Positions 32,629-35,100 of a stretch of 35,100 nucleotides of DNA are shown here, piece by piece. The notes beneath the pieces are model-generated. The model saw nothing but the letters and a program-made list of their open reading frames with translations, made no database searches and was not told the origin of the DNA. Source of the stretch: Planctomycetes bacterium GWF2_41_51. GTDB lineage: Bacteria; Planctomycetota; Phycisphaerae; Sedimentisphaerales; UBA12454. Each line of letters starts with the position of its first letter. Position 1 is the first letter of the stretch. Both the position numbers and the translations under genes were made by a program. The stretch covers positions 1 to 35,100 of the forward strand of contig MHXZ01000115.1 of the NCBI GenBank assembly GCA_001825665.1. The letters run 5' to 3'.

Positions 32629-34521
32629 ATGGACAGATTTGGGGCTAATATCAGAATTCCAGCATTATTACTCTCTATTATTGCCTTTAGTATGATTTTT
32701 TTCAGCGGCTGTGGAGAGGCATTTAACGATAAACCCGGTGAACTCGAAGCAAGGGCGACACTAAGCGACATAAGTCAAACCAGGGCCAACCCAAACGTAA
32801 ATAACCCCCTTCCCGAGATGTACTTTCAGCCTCCGCAAAGAGTTAATGTATTGGATGGTGTGAAACTCTTCTATTTCACAAGGCAGCAGCCGGCAGCCCA
32901 GATGGCCGAGATTATTGCAAATCAGCTTGGTTACAAGGTAACAGCGAATGATGCTACTAATCAGCTTGTTATACATTGTGCCAATGACCAGGATGCTGAC
33001 AAGGCATTGGAATTCTTAAATGCTATCGATTTGCCTCCCATTCAGGTCAACATCGACTGTATGATTGTCGAACTCTACGCTGATAAGACTTTTGACAGGG
33101 AAACAACAATAGACATACAGAATCTCTTCGGTGAAGATTTTACCTTGGGCGGTAAAGTTGACAGCAAAGGAAATCTGTTGCCCACTTTCCCAGGCGCTTC
33201 CCTTCGTGAAGCAAAACGTTCATTTTTTGGTATGCCGATAGGCTATTCGAGCGATACTGTCAACATCCTTGTCGATATGCTTGTTTCAAGAGGATATCTC
33301 AAGATTCTTATGAATCCTACTATTGAAACGGTAAACGGCAAAAAAGCAAAAATTCTTTCAAGAGACGATGTTCCTATTGAAAAAATCGTTACCCAGCAAA
33401 ATGTATTGCCGTATTCCATTACCGAGTATCAGTGGGTCGAAGACTCTCTCCAGGTTACTCCGCACGTTTACGCCGATGGCTCGGTGGGCCTTAATACCGA
33501 AATAAAAATTGGTTCCAGTACAAAACCAAAAGGTGTTGTTCAGGCCTCCGTTATTACAGAACGTTCTATTATCGTCGATGAAAACCGCATTAGACCCGGC
33601 AACAGCTTGATTATTGGCGGAATCAGGAGAACTGAAAAACGCGACGTGCTTCGCGGAGCTCCATTTTTAAAGGACCTCCCGGTTGTTGGTTTACTGTTTT
33701 CAAGCCGCGATTATGAAGAGTCAGGCACAGAACTTATTTTCATTCTCACGCCCAGCATTTCTTCTGGCGGTATGGAATACGCCAAAATGCTTGAATTCGT
33801 ACAAAAAAAACAAGCAGGCCCGAAATATGACCCAGGCCTGGAAAAAGCTTTAAGTGATCCGTTTGGTGACAAGGCTTACACCGAACATATCAAACAAAAA
33901 GCTTCTGAAGCCACAACAGAAAAGGCAAGAATTGAAGCCGAAGCCGCAAAAATCGTGGCAGAGGCTGAAAAAACAAAGATGGAATCCGAACATGCAACTG
34001 CGGAAGCGGAAAATGCGGTAGCACAGGCCGAAAAAGCAAAAGCCGAAGCCGCTATGGAAAAAGCACGGGCTGAAAAACTTCAAACTGAATCGGAAAAAGC
34101 AAAGGCCGAGGCCGAGAAAACCAAAGCTGAAGCTGATAACGCAAGAGCGATGGCAGAAAAGGCAAAGGCCGAAGCTGATGCCGATAAACTCGAGACAGAG
34201 AAAATTAAGGCAGAAGCCGAGGAGGCCAAAGCCAGGGCCGCAAAATCTCAGGCAGAAGCCGAACAGGCAAAAGCCGAAGCCGACAGCGTAAAATCGCAAG
34301 CGGAAAAAGCACAAGCTCAGGCTGAAAAAGCGCAAGCAGAAGCCGACAGAATGAAAGCTGAAGCGGAGAAGGTTAAGGCTCAGGCCGAACAGGCACAGGC
34401 TGAAGCTGACAAAGCAAAAGAAGAAGCTGCCAAAGCTGCACAGGAAAAAATCCAGGCATTGGAAACAACTCAGGATGCCAATCAGGCCGACCCGAACACA
34501 GACCCCAATCAGCCGAATTAA
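32629..34521 (+). CDS. Lipoprotein secretin with long Ala/Glu/Lys coiled-coil tail
   Basis: The 630-residue protein starts with a hydrophobic signal and a lipobox-like FSGC (Cys28), so it is likely a lipoprotein. Residues about 75-130 form a small N-domain with a KVTANDATNQLVIHC ring-building-like motif. The secretin core (about 135-385) has VNIDCMIVELYAD, the amphipathic ETVNGKKAKILSRDDVPIEK and the C-terminal signature ENRIRPGNSLIIGGIRR...LPVVGLLF...ELIFILTPSI, typical of type II/III secretion and pilus secretins. From about 424 to 610 a run of AEKAKAEAE-like heptads predicts a coiled coil of about 190 residues, followed by an Asp/Asn/Pro tail. Most secretins lack such a tail. No secretion partner genes lie nearby. 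No Shine-Dalgarno is obvious. Confidence 0.87.
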   Translation: MDRFGANIRIPALLLSIIAFSMIFFSGCGEAFNDKPGELEARATLSDISQTRANPNVNNPLPEMYFQPPQRVNVLDGVKLFYFTRQQPAAQMAEIIANQLGYKVTANDATNQLVIHCANDQDADKALEFLNAIDLPPIQVNIDCMIVELYADKTFDRETTIDIQNLFGEDFTLGGKVDSKGNLLPTFPGASLREAKRSFFGMPIGYSSDTVNILVDMLVSRGYLKILMNPTIETVNGKKAKILSRDDVPIEKIVTQQNVLPYSITEYQWVEDSLQVTPHVYADGSVGLNTEIKIGSSTKPKGVVQASVITERSIIVDENRIRPGNSLIIGGIRRTEKRDVLRGAPFLKDLPVVGLLFSSRDYEESGTELIFILTPSISSGGMEYAKMLEFVQKKQAGPKYDPGLEKALSDPFGDKAYTEHIKQKASEATTEKARIEAEAAKIVAEAEKTKMESEHATAEAENAVAQAEKAKAEAAMEKARAEKLQTESEKAKAEAEKTKAEADNARAMAEKAKAEADADKLETEKIKAEAEEAKARAAKSQAEAEQAKAEADSVKSQAEKAQAQAEKAQAEADRMKAEAEKVKAQAEQAQAEADKAKEEAAKAAQEKIQALETTQDANQADPNTDPNQPN

Positions 34522-35100
34522 ATTTTCTTAAAGGCCAAAGTGAAAGTATTTCTTTTTTCTTTGATGTACTTTCTTTCAAAATTTGTTCCCACAAGCTCAT
34601 TTTCATTGGCCCCCGCAGGTCTTACAAACTCCGTTGCCTGTAATTTGTCCCTGAACCCGTCAAATACATTTTTCATCCAGCCAAAATATTCCTTGTGATC
34701 TGTTGCGATATTTATCAGACCCCCTTTTTTCAGACACCGAATCATCTGCTCCACATTTTGCGCGCTGACAAACCTTCTTTTATGATGTGACCTCTTTGGC
34801 CATGGATCGGGGAAATAAATATGAAAACAATCTACTGATTCGTCTGCGATATTGTTGGCCAGAAGTGAAGCCGCCTCGGTACGGATGAGCCGCACGTTTT
34901 CCAGCCCTTTACGTCCCATTCTGTCAACAGCATATCTATAATACTTGTTTGCCCACTCAATTCCCAAAAAATCTACTTCAGGCGAAGTAAATGCCTGATG
35001 GACGAGAAACGTACCTTTACCGCTGCCGATTTCAATATGAACAGCGTTTTTACGTCCGAAAACATTAGAAAATCTTAATATACCCTTGATGTCTTCAAAT
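34518..35100 (-). CDS. trmB: tRNA (guanine-N7)-methyltransferase, partial at window edge
   Basis: The visible 193 residues are the C-terminal part; the frame stays open to the window end, so the N terminus is missing. TrmB methylates G46 of tRNA. The SAM-binding IEIGSGKGTF lies about 30 residues into the visible part, then FLGIEWANKYYRYA. The family signature FHIYFPDPWPKRSHHKRR is present, and TNFERKYIKEKRN sits near the C terminus, matching the substrate-binding end of the family. The stop codon overlaps the convergent secretin gene by four bases. Confidence 0.95.
   Translation of the reverse strand, partial: FEDIKGILRFSNVFGRKNAVHIEIGSGKGTFLVHQAFTSPEVDFLGIEWANKYYRYAVDRMGRKGLENVRLIRTEAASLLANNIADESVDCFHIYFPDPWPKRSHHKRRFVSAQNVEQMIRCLKKGGLINIATDHKEYFGWMKNVFDGFRDKLQATEFVRPAGANENELVGTNFERKYIKEKRNTFTLAFKKI

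Noticed and set aside
33850-34335. Minus-strand Cys/Phe/Gly-rich frame opposite the secretin tail
   Set aside because: Mirror image of the Ala/Glu/Lys repeat on the coding strand; composition artefact.
33898-34470. DNA tandem repeat in the secretin tail
   Set aside because: The regularity is at protein level (heptads of Ala, Glu, Lys); the codons vary, so it is not a true DNA repeat array.

Overview
The window reads as a bacterial chromosome segment, most likely from the Planctomycetota and probably class Phycisphaerae (Sedimentisphaerales-like). This is an inference from gene content: a BlaI/BlaR1 pair whose sensor carries a very long multi-module tail, an H-X9-DG-like motif, a secreted protein ending in the dockerin-like double repeat common in that class, a lipoprotein secretin and a tandem T-fold pterin enzyme. 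Most of it is core metabolism and translation. I see no transposase, integrase, phage gene or CRISPR array.

Layout. 1-760: an AT-rich stretch, then a cold-shock gene behind a long structured leader, with a terminator. 764-5900: a folded intergenic repeat, a self-regulated blaI promoter with two operator-like dyads, blaI and a 1490-residue blaR1, with a terminator. 5900-11490 (+): pheA, tpiA, secG, yicC, gmk, rpoZ, coaC and coaB, tightly packed; coaBC is split in two at a CTCTGTG repeat. 11462-14393 (-): an aldo/keto reductase, purB and pyrE, convergent with coaB. 14473-19915 (+): a DUF1638 protein, prfB with an intact programmed +1 frameshift, DUF502, pepA, folE and a tandem QueD/PTPS-like gene with an internal terminator-like hairpin. 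19918-22513 (-): lepA followed by a WaaP/InaA-like kinase. 22714-23457 (+): two small exported Cys-rich proteins. 23499-28628 (-): hemW, a membrane protein with a probable frameshift, tRNA-His and ppdK, which holds a perfect in-frame 147-bp tandem duplication. 28871-30489 (+): two secreted repeat proteins. 30484-32484 (-): rimO and pgsA. 32629-34521 (+): a secretin with a coiled-coil tail. 34518-35100 (-): trmB, cut by the window edge.

How the genes fit together. The pheA-coaB block joins aromatic amino acid synthesis, glycolysis, protein export, nucleotide supply, RNA polymerase and CoA synthesis. folE and the T-fold gene form a pterin/deazapurine pair. RF2, LepA, RimO, TrmB and tRNA-His serve translation. 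BlaI/BlaR1, the Cys-rich pair, the WGEN-repeat and beta-helix proteins and the secretin form an envelope/export layer whose functions are mostly unknown.

Most worth a second look: the exact duplication in the PPDK active-site domain, the giant BlaR1 sensor, the pseudo-dimeric T-fold gene with its internal hairpin and internal start, the Cys-rich exported pair, the split coaBC and the secretin tail. All family assignments come from reading motifs by eye; no database search was run.
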